Shown: one piece after another, positions 1 through 7,411 of the stretch
Numbering within the stretch: the stretch's first letter is position 1
Layout: each line of letters opens with the position of its first letter
From: an uncultured Bacteroidales bacterium
Lineage (GTDB): Bacteria > Bacteroidota > Bacteroidia > Bacteroidales > Tenuifilaceae
Direction: 5' to 3'
Assembly: GCA_937915475.1 (NCBI GenBank)
Contig: CALGIR010000019.1
Location: 1-10,906 of the forward strand
Length of the DNA: 10,906 bases
Notes under the pieces: generated by a model
What the model was told of the DNA's origin: nothing
Seen by the model: the letters and a program-made list of their open reading frames with translations, nothing else
Databases searched by the model: none
Translations under genes and position numbers: made by a program

Positions 1-55
1 CCATGATTGTACTGACCAATTTTTTATGGCAATTCCCGAATTGGCATTTGAGGAA
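1..55 (+). repeat. 55-bp exact direct repeat, copy 1 (left edge)
   Basis: Bases 1-55 are identical to 493-547, and the match breaks at 56 versus 548. The spacing of 492 bases equals 164 codons, so both copies are in the same frame and encode the end of a choice-of-anchor J domain (DCTDQFF then AIPELAFEE). This copy belongs to an upstream domain repeat otherwise outside the window. Confidence 0.97.
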
Positions 56-1129
56 AGTGAAGTTGTTATCACAGCACCATGGAGTACCGATTTTGCTGAT
101 AACGTTATTCCTGCAGGTTGGGGAAATTTTGATGTTGACGGTGATGGATACTTCTGGGAAACTACAGAAATAAATGCGGGCGTGTATGCTCTAATCTCAG
201 AATCATTCCGCATGGACATTTATGATGCGTTAACCCCTGACAACTATATAGTAACTGCTAAGGTTGATGTTTCTGCTTTATCAAATCCGGTTATGAGCTG
301 GAAGGTGATGGCCATTAATCCTACTACCTATGCTGAGCAGTACTCAATTTATATCTCCACAACGGGCAATACAGTCGCTGATTTTACGGATGCTCCCGTT
401 TTCAACGAAACGCTTGCCGAAGGGGGTGTTGAGCTAGACCGTTCCATTAGCTTGGCTGGGTATGGCGATGAGATATGGGTTGCTTTTAGGCACCATGATT
501 GTACTGACCAATTTTTTATGGCAATTCCCGAATTGGCATTTGAGGAAGGAGAACCTTCACAGGATGTAACAGTTACATTTAATGTGAATATGAATAATGT
601 TGATATAGCAGTATTTGACCCTGCAAACGATATTGTTACTATAGCTGGAAGTTTTACAGATCCTGCTTGGCAAGAACCAACTTTAACAGATTTAACATTT
701 TCTGATGATGATGAAAATGGAATATATTCACTTACAGTTCCACTTACTACAAATGGCAGCTACGAATACAAATATTTTGTTAATGCAGGCTTTGCTGGTG
801 GTGAATGGGATGGTGATATGAATAGATCTTTTGACTTTACTGGAGAATCATTAGTGCTGAATGATGTGTTTGGAGAGAAACCCGTTGGCATACAAAACAT
901 TAGCAGTAATAAAGTAAAAGCATATCCGAACCCAACTTCTGGTATTTTCACTTTAGATTTGGAGGACCAATCCAATGTTAAAATCTTTAATATTGCAGGC
1001 CAAGTAGTTTACAATAATTTTATCAATAAGCAAACTTCTATTGATTTAAGCCATGTGGGAACTGGCATATACATAATAAATATTGTAAATGCTCATTATT
1101 CAACACAAATCAAAATCATTAAAAAGTAG
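2..1129 (+). CDS. T9SS-secreted repeat protein with choice-of-anchor J domain, 3' part
   Basis: This is the C-terminal part of a large surface or secreted protein. The frame is open to the left edge, so the ATG at 26 is internal and the true start and signal peptide lie outside. Three domains are visible. A choice-of-anchor J / cleaved-adhesin domain (about 77-541) has the family's GDGYFW near its start and AFRHHDCTDQFF near its end. A beta-rich domain (about 566-877; VTFNVNMNNV, TIAGSF, YEYKYFVN) resembles starch-binding CBM20/48-like domains. A type A T9SS sorting domain (about 914-1129; AYPNPTSGIF, VKIFNIAGQVVY, GTGIYIINI) ends in IKIIKK. The last marks export through the type IX system and cleavage or anchoring at the cell surface. 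The piece before 56 is the tail of a preceding, near-identical J domain. The ligand is unknown; adhesion or carbohydrate binding is inferred. A hairpin terminator follows. Confidence 0.88.
   Translation, partial: HDCTDQFFMAIPELAFEESEVVITAPWSTDFADNVIPAGWGNFDVDGDGYFWETTEINAGVYALISESFRMDIYDALTPDNYIVTAKVDVSALSNPVMSWKVMAINPTTYAEQYSIYISTTGNTVADFTDAPVFNETLAEGGVELDRSISLAGYGDEIWVAFRHHDCTDQFFMAIPELAFEEGEPSQDVTVTFNVNMNNVDIAVFDPANDIVTIAGSFTDPAWQEPTLTDLTFSDDDENGIYSLTVPLTTNGSYEYKYFVNAGFAGGEWDGDMNRSFDFTGESLVLNDVFGEKPVGIQNISSNKVKAYPNPTSGIFTLDLEDQSNVKIFNIAGQVVYNNFINKQTSIDLSHVGTGIYIINIVNAHYSTQIKIIKK
493..547 (+). repeat. 55-bp exact direct repeat, copy 2
   Basis: This is the second copy of the 55-base repeat, at the end of the complete choice-of-anchor J domain. 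After it the sequence leaves the repeat and continues into the starch-binding-like domain (EGEPSQD), whereas copy 1 continues into another J domain (ESEVVIT). It therefore marks the last domain of the tandem array. Confidence 0.97.
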
Positions 1130-1192
1130 GTCAACCAAAAAATAACTAGTCATAAATAATACAGTTATTTTTGAGTGGACTACATTATTCTC

Positions 1193-1226
1193 AACAGTCG
1201 GTAAAGCTATCTTTACCGACTGTTTT
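1193..1226 (+). terminator. Rho-independent terminator of the T9SS protein gene
   Basis: A perfect 14-bp stem (1193-1206 with 1211-1224) closes a 4-base loop (CTAT), and the T-run TTTT follows at 1223-1226. It lies about 65 bases after the stop of the + strand gene. Read on the - strand the hairpin is followed by no T-run, so it serves mainly the + strand. It may also hinder read-through from the convergent mnmA. Confidence 0.85.
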
Positions 1227-1290
1227 GTAATAATAAGGTTGTATTAAATTGAACTTTATACCCTTGAATAGTGAAGCCTTACCAATAAGT

Positions 1291-2466
1291 CTAATCTATT
1301 ACCCCCGAACCAATTAACTCTTCATTATCATACCAAGCCGCAAATTGTCCCGATGTAATTCCCCTTTGGGGTTCAGCAAAGGTGATGTATATTCCATCCT
1401 CTTTACACAAAAGATTCCCTTTCTGTAATGGTTGCCTATACCTTATTCTGATAGAGTTATCGCGAGTTTCATCCATACCCATTGCCAAATCGGGGCGTAC
1501 CCAGTGTATGTCGGTTTTGGGAATAAAGAGTGCCCTCCTGAACAAGCCAGGATGGCTCTGCCCCTGCCCCACATAAACAATATTCTTTTCAACATCGGTT
1601 GCAATTACAAAAAGTGGTTCGGGACTTCCGCCCACATTAAGCCCTTTGCGCTGGCCAATGGTAAAGAAGTGTGCCCCTTGGTGGGTTCCAACCTTTTTAC
1701 CCTCGTCGGGATTATACACATAACCCTTTGATTGCTCAAAAGCGCTATCGTCTAACCTCTTTTCATAAATCTTATGTGATGCGGGAATCTCAATAATATC
1801 TCCGCTTATTGCCTTAAGCTGTTGCTGAAGGAATACGGGTAAATCAACTTTGCCCACAAAGCAAATGCCCTGTGAGTCTTTTCGCTGGGCTGTGGCCAAA
1901 CCTAGTTCAGCTGCAATTCTCCGTACCTCAGGTTTTGTAATATCCCCAATGGGAAAAAGTGCCTTCTGTAGCTGTTGCTGACTGAGCTGACAAAGGAAAT
2001 AGCTTTGGTCCTTGTTTGGGTCCGTTCCCGCAAGAAGCTGGTATACTGTTTTGCCATCCTGCTCAAATTCTGTTTTGCGGCAGTAGTGCCCAGTTGCAAC
2101 ATAATCGGCATTAAGATTAAGAGCTGCCTTTAAAAATTCGTCAAACTTAATTTCCCTATTGCAAAGCACGTCGGGGTTTGGGGTGCGACCACGAGAATAC
2201 TCCTCAAACATGTAATCAACAACTCTTTTGCGGTACTGCTCGCTTAGGTCAACCATCTCGAAAGGGATTTGCAGCTTACGGGCAACCATCTGCGCAAACT
2301 TATAGTCATCGTCAAATGGACAATCGCCATGGAGAACACCAGTGGTATCATGCCAATTCTTCATAAAAAGACCTAGCACCTCATACCCCTGTTCCTTAAG
2401 CACATAGGCTGCAACGCTTGAATCAACTCCGCCCGAAAGCCCAACAACTACTCTTCCTTTCATCAT
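1291..2466 (-). CDS. mnmA: tRNA-specific 2-thiouridylase MnmA
   Basis: MnmA makes 2-thiouridine at wobble position 34 of tRNA-Lys, -Glu and -Gln in the cytoplasm, using ATP and a persulfide sulfur donor. The 391-residue protein has the usual family length. Visible motifs are the N-terminal PP-loop SGGVDSS (11-17), the nucleophile in NPDVLCNRE (Cys102), ATGHY (124-128), the KDQSYFL segment (152-158), the second catalytic cysteine in GICFVG (Cys202), and FTIGQRKGL in the C-terminal part. Both catalytic cysteines are present, so it should be active. Two ATG codons stand in tandem (2466 and 2463); the first is used here, but the second is equally possible. No Shine-Dalgarno sequence is seen. It is a single housekeeping gene, convergent with the T9SS protein gene and divergent from crtI, with its own promoter-like element just upstream. 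Confidence 0.97.
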   Translation of the reverse strand: MMKGRVVVGLSGGVDSSVAAYVLKEQGYEVLGLFMKNWHDTTGVLHGDCPFDDDYKFAQMVARKLQIPFEMVDLSEQYRKRVVDYMFEEYSRGRTPNPDVLCNREIKFDEFLKAALNLNADYVATGHYCRKTEFEQDGKTVYQLLAGTDPNKDQSYFLCQLSQQQLQKALFPIGDITKPEVRRIAAELGLATAQRKDSQGICFVGKVDLPVFLQQQLKAISGDIIEIPASHKIYEKRLDDSAFEQSKGYVYNPDEGKKVGTHQGAHFFTIGQRKGLNVGGSPEPLFVIATDVEKNIVYVGQGQSHPGLFRRALFIPKTDIHWVRPDLAMGMDETRDNSIRIRYRQPLQKGNLLCKEDGIYITFAEPQRGITSGQFAAWYDNEELIGSGVID

Positions 2467-2487
2467 TTAACACATTGAATTTGACTG

Positions 2488-2495
2488 CAAAATTA
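2488..2495 (-). promoter_or_regulatory. Candidate mnmA promoter, -7 element
   Basis: On the - strand the sequence TAATTTTG matches the Bacteroidota -7 consensus TAnnTTTG. It lies 21 bases before the mnmA start codon, leaving a leader of roughly 14 bases. No clear TTTG -33 element stands at the proper distance, so the call rests on the -7 box alone. Confidence 0.5.
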
Positions 2496-2620
2496 CAAAA
2501 AAATAAGGAAACGATTTTAACTGTTACAAATTCCCATTTACGTGATTAAAAAAAACAGCACTTACCTTAAAATGTTTAAAATAAAAATAAAATCATTGAA
2601 CAAAAATTTAAAAATAGCTG

Positions 2621-2652
2621 TTTTAATAAATATCAATTATTCACTACCTTAG
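2621..2652 (+). promoter_or_regulatory. Weak candidate promoter for crtI-crtB
   Basis: TACCTTAG (2645-2652) differs by one base from TAnnTTTG. TTTT (2621-2624), one base off TTTG, stands 20 bases before it, a normal spacing. The site lies 39 bases before the crtI start. The surrounding 225-base divergent region (2467-2691) is very AT-rich, holds no other gene, and chance matches are likely there. Confidence 0.3.
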
Positions 2653-2691
2653 TTCCTTAGATATTCAGCATATCCATACACAAAATATTAG

Positions 2692-4170
2692 ATGAAAAAA
2701 GCACTTATTATTGGAACAGGCTTAGGCGGATTAACCACTGCAATGCGTTTAACAACACTCGGATATGAAGTTGAAATGGTTGAAAAACACCATCAGGCAG
2801 GTGGCCGACTAAACCAATTAAAAAAGGATGGGTTTACATGGGATTTGGCTCCAACCTTTTTCTCCATGAGCTATGAGTTCGACGAATTTGCAAAGAGCTG
2901 CAACCTAAAACTACCCTTCGTTTTTTTGCCACTCGACCCACTATATACTGTTGATTTTGCTGGTAGCCAAAAAAAATACACAATTTACAAGAATATTGAA
3001 AAGTTAGCCAAAGAATTTGAGGGCATTGAGGCTGGATTTGAGAAGCGAATGCAGGCATATCTAAAAAAGACGGGCACCCTTTTTCACGACACAGAGAATA
3101 GGATAATCCGCAAAAACTTTAATACGCCACTACAATTTGCCGCATCGCTGGCATCGGTACCCCTAAAGCATGGACCTTTAATGCTGAGAAGTATGTGGAC
3201 CGAGATGAATAAACATTTCACATCGTATGAGGTTAAGGTTATATTCTCACTGGTAGCATTCTTTTTGGGAGCCACCCCCTTCGATACGCCAGCTGTTTAC
3301 TCGATGCTAACCTACACCGAACTGGTTCACGATGGTTACCATAATGTTCGGGGAGGGATGTACCGCATAGTTGAGGGGCTAGTTGCAGAATTAGAGAAGC
3401 GTGGCGTGAGAATTTACTACAATACAGAGATTAAGAGCTATTTACAGAATAAGAAAGGTATTGAGGCTTTTGTTGATACTAATGGTAAGCAATGGAAGGC
3501 CGATGCTTACGTAGTAAACGCCGATGCCGCATCATTTAGGGGAGAGATATTTGGTAGAAAAGCATATTCGCCCCAAAAATTGGATAAGAAAAAATGGACC
3601 TTGGCCCCCTTTACAATGTACTTAGGATTAGACAGTAAGGTTAATGGATTAGAGGTGCACAGCTATTTTCTGGGGCAAAACTTTGAGGAGTACAGTTCGA
3701 AAATATTTAAGAATAAAATCAGCTTGGAAAAACCCTACTACTACGTAAATGTTCCCACAAAAGCGAACCCGGAATTTGCACCTGAAGGGGGCGAAACAAT
3801 TTTTATCCTTTGTCCAGTGCCCGATTTACGCCACAAGCCTAATTGGGACGATAGCGAGGTTCTTGCCCAAAACATTATAAATGACCTGTCAGAACGTACT
3901 GGTTTCAATATTAATGAGCACCTAGTATCAAAAACAGTTCTAAACCCATTAAACTGGGAGAGCATGTTTAATTTGTATCGAGGAAGCGGACTGGGCTTAG
4001 CCCACGATTTAAACCAAATAGGCTATTTTAGGCCAGCCAATACCGACGAAAAATATAAGGACGTATTCTATGTTGGGGCAAGTACAATTCCAGGAACGGG
4101 ATTGCCCATGGCGGTTATCAGTTCTCGCCTTGTAACAGAACAAATTACAAAGCAATATGGAGCTCTATAA
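2692..4170 (+). CDS. crtI: Phytoene desaturase CrtI (carotenoid FAD oxidoreductase)
   Basis: This enzyme removes hydrogens from phytoene to lengthen the conjugated chain, giving lycopene or an intermediate, with FAD as cofactor at the inner membrane. The 492-residue length is normal for bacterial CrtI. The N-terminus has the Rossmann dinucleotide-binding motif GTGLGG (8-13), followed by an acidic residue ending the second strand (MVEKHHQAGGR). HNVRGGMYRIVEGL lies in the middle, VVNADA in the second FAD-contacting region, and the C-terminus carries the phytoene-dehydrogenase signature PGTGLPMAVISSR (about 467-479). Its 3' end overlaps crtB by 14 bases, which supports carotenoid biosynthesis rather than a distant amine-oxidase paralogue. 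The number of desaturation steps cannot be read from the sequence, and CrtD- or CrtN-like activity is an alternative. Confidence 0.92.
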   Translation: MKKALIIGTGLGGLTTAMRLTTLGYEVEMVEKHHQAGGRLNQLKKDGFTWDLAPTFFSMSYEFDEFAKSCNLKLPFVFLPLDPLYTVDFAGSQKKYTIYKNIEKLAKEFEGIEAGFEKRMQAYLKKTGTLFHDTENRIIRKNFNTPLQFAASLASVPLKHGPLMLRSMWTEMNKHFTSYEVKVIFSLVAFFLGATPFDTPAVYSMLTYTELVHDGYHNVRGGMYRIVEGLVAELEKRGVRIYYNTEIKSYLQNKKGIEAFVDTNGKQWKADAYVVNADAASFRGEIFGRKAYSPQKLDKKKWTLAPFTMYLGLDSKVNGLEVHSYFLGQNFEEYSSKIFKNKISLEKPYYYVNVPTKANPEFAPEGGETIFILCPVPDLRHKPNWDDSEVLAQNIINDLSERTGFNINEHLVSKTVLNPLNWESMFNLYRGSGLGLAHDLNQIGYFRPANTDEKYKDVFYVGASTIPGTGLPMAVISSRLVTEQITKQYGAL

Positions 4171-4990
4171 CAAAACATCATTGGGTTGCAGCAAACTTTT
4201 TACTCAAAGTTATTCAACCTCCTTCTCTAAGGCAGTATCACTTCTTAATCCGTCAATTCAGCATGCCACTTATGGTATTTATGGTTTTATGCGTATTGCC
4301 GATGAAATAGTGGATACATTTCATCAATATCCAAAGGCGAAGATGATTGCTGACCTTCGCACTGAGGTGTTCAAAGCAATCAGCTCAGGGGTAAGCGTAA
4401 ACCCCATTGTAAACAGCTTTCAAATTGTTGTAAACAATTATGAAATACCGCACGAATTAATCAATTCGTTTTTAGATAGTATGGAGATGGATTTGAGTAA
4501 AAAAGTGTTTAGCAAACAGGAGTACTCAAAGTATATTTACGGAAGTGCCGAAGCGGTAGGCTTAATGTGCTTAAAGGTTTTTACCAATGGGGATGACGAA
4601 AAATATAATAGGCTCAAAAAACCAGCACAAAGTCTTGGGGAAGCATTTCAAAAAATAAATTTTTTAAGAGATATTAAGGATGATTACGTTGAGCGAGGTA
4701 GGGTATATTTTCCTGAAATCGACTTTAGCAGCTTTACAGATGAGCAAAAACTTAAGATAGAGAAAGATATTACCCGCGATTTACAGTTGGCTCACAATGG
4801 AATTTTAGAACTACCCCGTTCATCGCAACTAGGTGTTTACGTTGCTTACCTTTACTTTAAGGGATTATTAAATAGAATTAAAAGAGTAAAGGCCAGCCAA
4901 ATTCTGAATAAGCGCATTCGCGTTCCCAATCACATTAAATTTTTGTTGATGCTTAAAGCACGTTTAGCCTTTTGGCTCAGGATAATTTAA
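4157..4990 (+). CDS. crtB: Phytoene synthase CrtB (squalene/phytoene synthase family)
   Basis: CrtB joins two geranylgeranyl diphosphates head to head to make phytoene, the first committed carotenoid step. The 277-residue protein shows both Asp-rich Mg-diphosphate motifs, DEIVD (49-53) and DIKDD (172-176). It also has the family's N-terminal SYSTSFS (18-24), YGFMRIADE (42-50), YIYGSAEAVGLMC (126-138), and GRVYFPE after the second Asp motif. The start at 4157 overlaps the crtI stop by 14 bases, so the pair is probably translationally coupled. The N-terminus begins where family members usually begin, which supports this start. Squalene or dehydrosqualene synthase activity belongs to the same fold, but the crtI neighbour favours phytoene. 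No cyclase, ketolase or hydroxylase gene is present here. Confidence 0.93.
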   Translation: MELYNKTSLGCSKLFTQSYSTSFSKAVSLLNPSIQHATYGIYGFMRIADEIVDTFHQYPKAKMIADLRTEVFKAISSGVSVNPIVNSFQIVVNNYEIPHELINSFLDSMEMDLSKKVFSKQEYSKYIYGSAEAVGLMCLKVFTNGDDEKYNRLKKPAQSLGEAFQKINFLRDIKDDYVERGRVYFPEIDFSSFTDEQKLKIEKDITRDLQLAHNGILELPRSSQLGVYVAYLYFKGLLNRIKRVKASQILNKRIRVPNHIKFLLMLKARLAFWLRII

Positions 4991-5051
4991 TGCTTCAACT
5001 CTCCATCTTTCATGAATTTAACCCATCATTTAGGTTAGCATCTTTTTACGG

Positions 5052-5082
5052 TTTCATCAACCAAATAATACTGTTAACTTTG
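5052..5082 (+). promoter_or_regulatory. Promoter for the nucleoid-associated protein gene
   Basis: TAACTTTG (5075-5082) is an exact match to the Bacteroidota -7 consensus TAnnTTTG. TTTC (5052-5055), one base off the -33 TTTG, stands 19 bases before it. The start codon at 5102 follows 19 bases later, leaving a leader of about a dozen bases. This separates the gene from the crtI-crtB unit. Confidence 0.6.
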
Positions 5083-5101
5083 TAGCTAAATTATAAAATC
5101 C

Positions 5102-6148
5102 ATGTTCAATTTTTCACAGGCTAGCATTCAATCCCTTGCAATACACAAAGCGGGCAGTAAGGCCGCTGGGGGTAGCGTAGTTTTGGCACAATCGTTAATA
5201 CAAATTCCCGATGAGGATGTGCTAAATTTGCTTAAAGCCTACTTCCTTACCCCATTTAAACAACCAGAATTTTTTAGTTTTGCGCACGAAACTGATTTGG
5301 AGATGAACGAGGTGCATAGCTACGCACAGCGTATATTTGCTAACACTGATGTTCTGCTGGAACAATCGCAGAATATTGCCAAGCACCTCTTCAACAGCAG
5401 TAACCATCCAAATATCAAGGAGGGTGAGCTGTACGTTGTTTTGCTAACCGATTGTGTTATTGAAGGCGAATTGGTTGATGCATTGGGAATTTTTAAATCG
5501 GAAAACAAGGACACTTTTCTTAAAGTGTACCAACAATCCGACACCTTTGGGCTTGAACAGCACCAAGGGATTAATATTCGCAAGCTCGATAAGGGTTGCC
5601 TTATTTTTAATACGGAGCAAGACTTTGGTTACAAGGTGGTTGCCATCGACAATACAAACAAAAACGATGAAGCACGGTATTGGAAAGATGCTTTCCTTGG
5701 CGTTAAACCTCGCGAAGATGATTTCTATCAAACCAGTGGCCATATAAATCTTTGCAGAGATTTTGTTAAAGATATTTTGGTGAACGATACAACTATTGAT
5801 AAAACAGAACAGGTAGCCATACTTAATAAAACACGCGATTATTTTGCCAAAAGCGATACTTATAGCCAAGATGATTTTGAGGAGAATATAATTAGTAAAC
5901 CCGAAATAGTTGAGCAGTACAGGGAGTATAAGGATGCCTACCAGGCAGAAATGGGGTGCAACCTAAAAGACTCGTTCACAATATCAGTTGATGCTGCCAA
6001 ACAGGCAAAAAAAGTGTTCAAAAGCGTTATAAAGCTCGACAAGAACTTTCACCTATACATACATGGTGGCAGAGACAGGGTTGAAAAAGGTTTCGACCAC
6101 GAAAAAGGGCTTGGTTACTATAAACTCTTTTTTGATGCAGAGGCTTAG
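5102..6148 (+). CDS. 37-kDa nucleoid-associated protein (YejK/NdpA family)
   Basis: The protein resembles the nucleoid-associated protein family of E. coli YejK (NdpA, NA37, PF04245), found in the bacterial nucleoid and of poorly known biochemical role. The 348-residue length is usual for the family. Recognisable parts are the N-terminal SIQSLAIHKAGSKAAGG, an acidic helical stretch with Tyr and Phe (residues about 35-95), the central YVVLLTDCVIEGE and ALGIFKSENKDTFLKV segment, NKNDEARYWKDAFLGVKPR, and the C-terminal FTISVDAAKQAKKVFKSVIKLDKNFHLYIHG with GYYKLFFD near the end. There is no signal peptide or membrane segment, so it is cytoplasmic. A good promoter precedes it. The DUF5063 gene begins 40 bases after its stop with no terminator between, so the three + strand genes may be cotranscribed. 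The role in this organism is inferred from the family only. Confidence 0.85.
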   Translation: MFNFSQASIQSLAIHKAGSKAAGGSVVLAQSLIQIPDEDVLNLLKAYFLTPFKQPEFFSFAHETDLEMNEVHSYAQRIFANTDVLLEQSQNIAKHLFNSSNHPNIKEGELYVVLLTDCVIEGELVDALGIFKSENKDTFLKVYQQSDTFGLEQHQGINIRKLDKGCLIFNTEQDFGYKVVAIDNTNKNDEARYWKDAFLGVKPREDDFYQTSGHINLCRDFVKDILVNDTTIDKTEQVAILNKTRDYFAKSDTYSQDDFEENIISKPEIVEQYREYKDAYQAEMGCNLKDSFTISVDAAKQAKKVFKSVIKLDKNFHLYIHGGRDRVEKGFDHEKGLGYYKLFFDAEA

Positions 6149-6188
6149 CGCTTTTTAAACTAGTATATAATGTTAATTTACAAAACAG

Positions 6189-6815
6189 ATGAGTAGCACA
6201 AAGGAGATAGTTTTTAGTAAAGCCGTTATAGAGTTTGCCACAGTGGCCAAGGAGTATTGCTCATTTATTGAGGGTGCAACCAGCTTCAAGCGAAGCCAGT
6301 TTATTAAAATATCCCACAGTTTACTACCCTTGCTCTACTATAAGGCCACACTTATTCCCCAAACCGAACCCATTTACGAGGAGGGAAACCAAAAGCACGT
6401 AACCGAGGAAGTGTATCTTGCGCTAAGAGAAAGGCTGAAGTTTTTTCTGGGTGAGTTCGATGCCTTTTCCGAGGTGTTTGACCCTCGCATATCAGAAACC
6501 GATGACATGTTTTCTGCAAGTATTGCCGAGTACCTTACTGATGTTTATCAGGATTTAAAAGATTTTACAATGCTTTACCAAAATGGTAGAGTTGAGGAGA
6601 TGAACGATGCGCTTTGGGAGTGTCACCAAAATTTTAAAGATTATTGGGGTATTAGGTTAGCCAACTCAATTCGTGCTTTTCACCTACTTATTTATAGCAA
6701 TGCTGATTTTGATAACCAAAAAGAGGTTATTACCCATGACGAGGACACTAAAACTGATACCGAAAATTGGATTATCACCCAGCGACAAAGACAAATGGAC
6801 AACGACGAACTATGA
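6189..6815 (+). CDS. DUF5063 domain protein of unknown function
   Basis: This 208-residue protein has no known activity. It looks like the DUF5063 family of Bacteroidota, from the KISHSLLPLLYYKATLIP stretch (about 41-58), the SIAEYLTDVYQDLKDF helix (about 110-125) and the WECHQNFKDYWGIRLANSIRAFH region (about 143-165). It is predicted to be mainly alpha-helical and cytoplasmic, with no signal peptide, no membrane segment and no obvious catalytic triad. The last 30 or so residues are acidic and polar and look disordered. Its TGA stop overlaps the ATG of the exonuclease gene in ATGA, a sign of translational coupling and probably a shared task in nucleic-acid metabolism, which is inference. Confidence 0.75.
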   Translation: MSSTKEIVFSKAVIEFATVAKEYCSFIEGATSFKRSQFIKISHSLLPLLYYKATLIPQTEPIYEEGNQKHVTEEVYLALRERLKFFLGEFDAFSEVFDPRISETDDMFSASIAEYLTDVYQDLKDFTMLYQNGRVEEMNDALWECHQNFKDYWGIRLANSIRAFHLLIYSNADFDNQKEVITHDEDTKTDTENWIITQRQRQMDNDEL

Positions 6816-7393
6816 TTTATCCCGAAACAATTAGCAAAGAAGAATTAGCCCAATTAACAAAAGCAGTTTACCATGGTAAGATTGTGGTGGTTAGAGACGA
6901 AGAAACTCTAAAAAAATGGTTGCCAAAACTACAAAGCGAATCTGTTGTTGGTTTTGATACCGAAACTAAACCAACCTTTAAAAAAGGGGAGGTTAATGGA
7001 ATTGCATTATTGCAATTGGCCACCTCCGATGTTGCTTTGTTGATAAAGGTAAAAGAGGTTGGTTTACCCAAAATCCTTATCGACTTTTTAAAAAACCCTA
7101 ATATACTAAAGGTTGGTGCTGCAATTCATGACGATATAAAATTGCTCAAAAAAATAAAACGCTTTACCCCTGGTGGCTTTATCGATTTGCAAACCATGGT
7201 ACCTGAACTTGGTATAACAAGCGTTAGCGTTCGCAAAATGTCAGGCATTGTGCTTAACCTTAGGGTGTCAAAATCGCAGCAGCTCTCAAATTGGGATTTG
7301 CCCAATCTCTCCGAGGCACAACAGCAGTATGCCGCTACGGATGCTTGGGTTTGCCAACAAATCTACCTAAAACTACACTCCCAAATAATGTAA
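6812..7393 (+). CDS. DEDDy-type 3'-5' exonuclease (RNase D / WRN-exonuclease-like)
   Basis: The protein is a stand-alone DnaQ-like exonuclease domain of 193 residues that would remove nucleotides from 3' ends by two-metal catalysis. All motifs are visible: Exo I FDTET (Asp49, Glu51), Exo II in GAAIHDDIKLL (Asp108), and Exo III YAATD (Tyr173, Asp177), the DEDDy arrangement. It lacks the HRDC domains of full RNase D and matches the short WRN-like exonucleases common in Bacteroidota. DNA versus RNA preference cannot be told. The start at 6812 was chosen because it forms the ATGA overlap with the DUF5063 stop. An in-frame ATG at 6767 would add 15 residues that read as an out-of-frame copy of the DUF5063 tail. 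The gene ends 18 bases from the convergent TPK gene. Confidence 0.9.
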   Translation: MIYPETISKEELAQLTKAVYHGKIVVVRDEETLKKWLPKLQSESVVGFDTETKPTFKKGEVNGIALLQLATSDVALLIKVKEVGLPKILIDFLKNPNILKVGAAIHDDIKLLKKIKRFTPGGFIDLQTMVPELGITSVSVRKMSGIVLNLRVSKSQQLSNWDLPNLSEAQQQYAATDAWVCQQIYLKLHSQIM

Positions 7394-7411
7394 CCAATGT
7401 TTTACCCTCTC

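Noticed and set aside
760..975. Antisense reading frame inside the T9SS protein gene, and similar frames elsewhere
   Set aside because: These are shadows of well-supported genes, with no recognisable motifs and no signals of their own.
3228..3240. GAGGTTAAGGTT as another hexamer repeat
   Set aside because: It lies inside crtI coding sequence as a single short match with no array around it.
5019..5047. Terminator after crtB (TAACC and GGTTA arms, then TCTTTTT)
   Set aside because: The stem has only five base pairs and a 9-base loop, so the T-run alone does not make a convincing terminator. It remains possible.
6767..6811. Earlier ATG for the exonuclease (15 extra residues)
   Set aside because: The added residues come from DUF5063 coding sequence in another frame. 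The ATG at 6812 forms a clean ATGA overlap and matches the usual start of the family.
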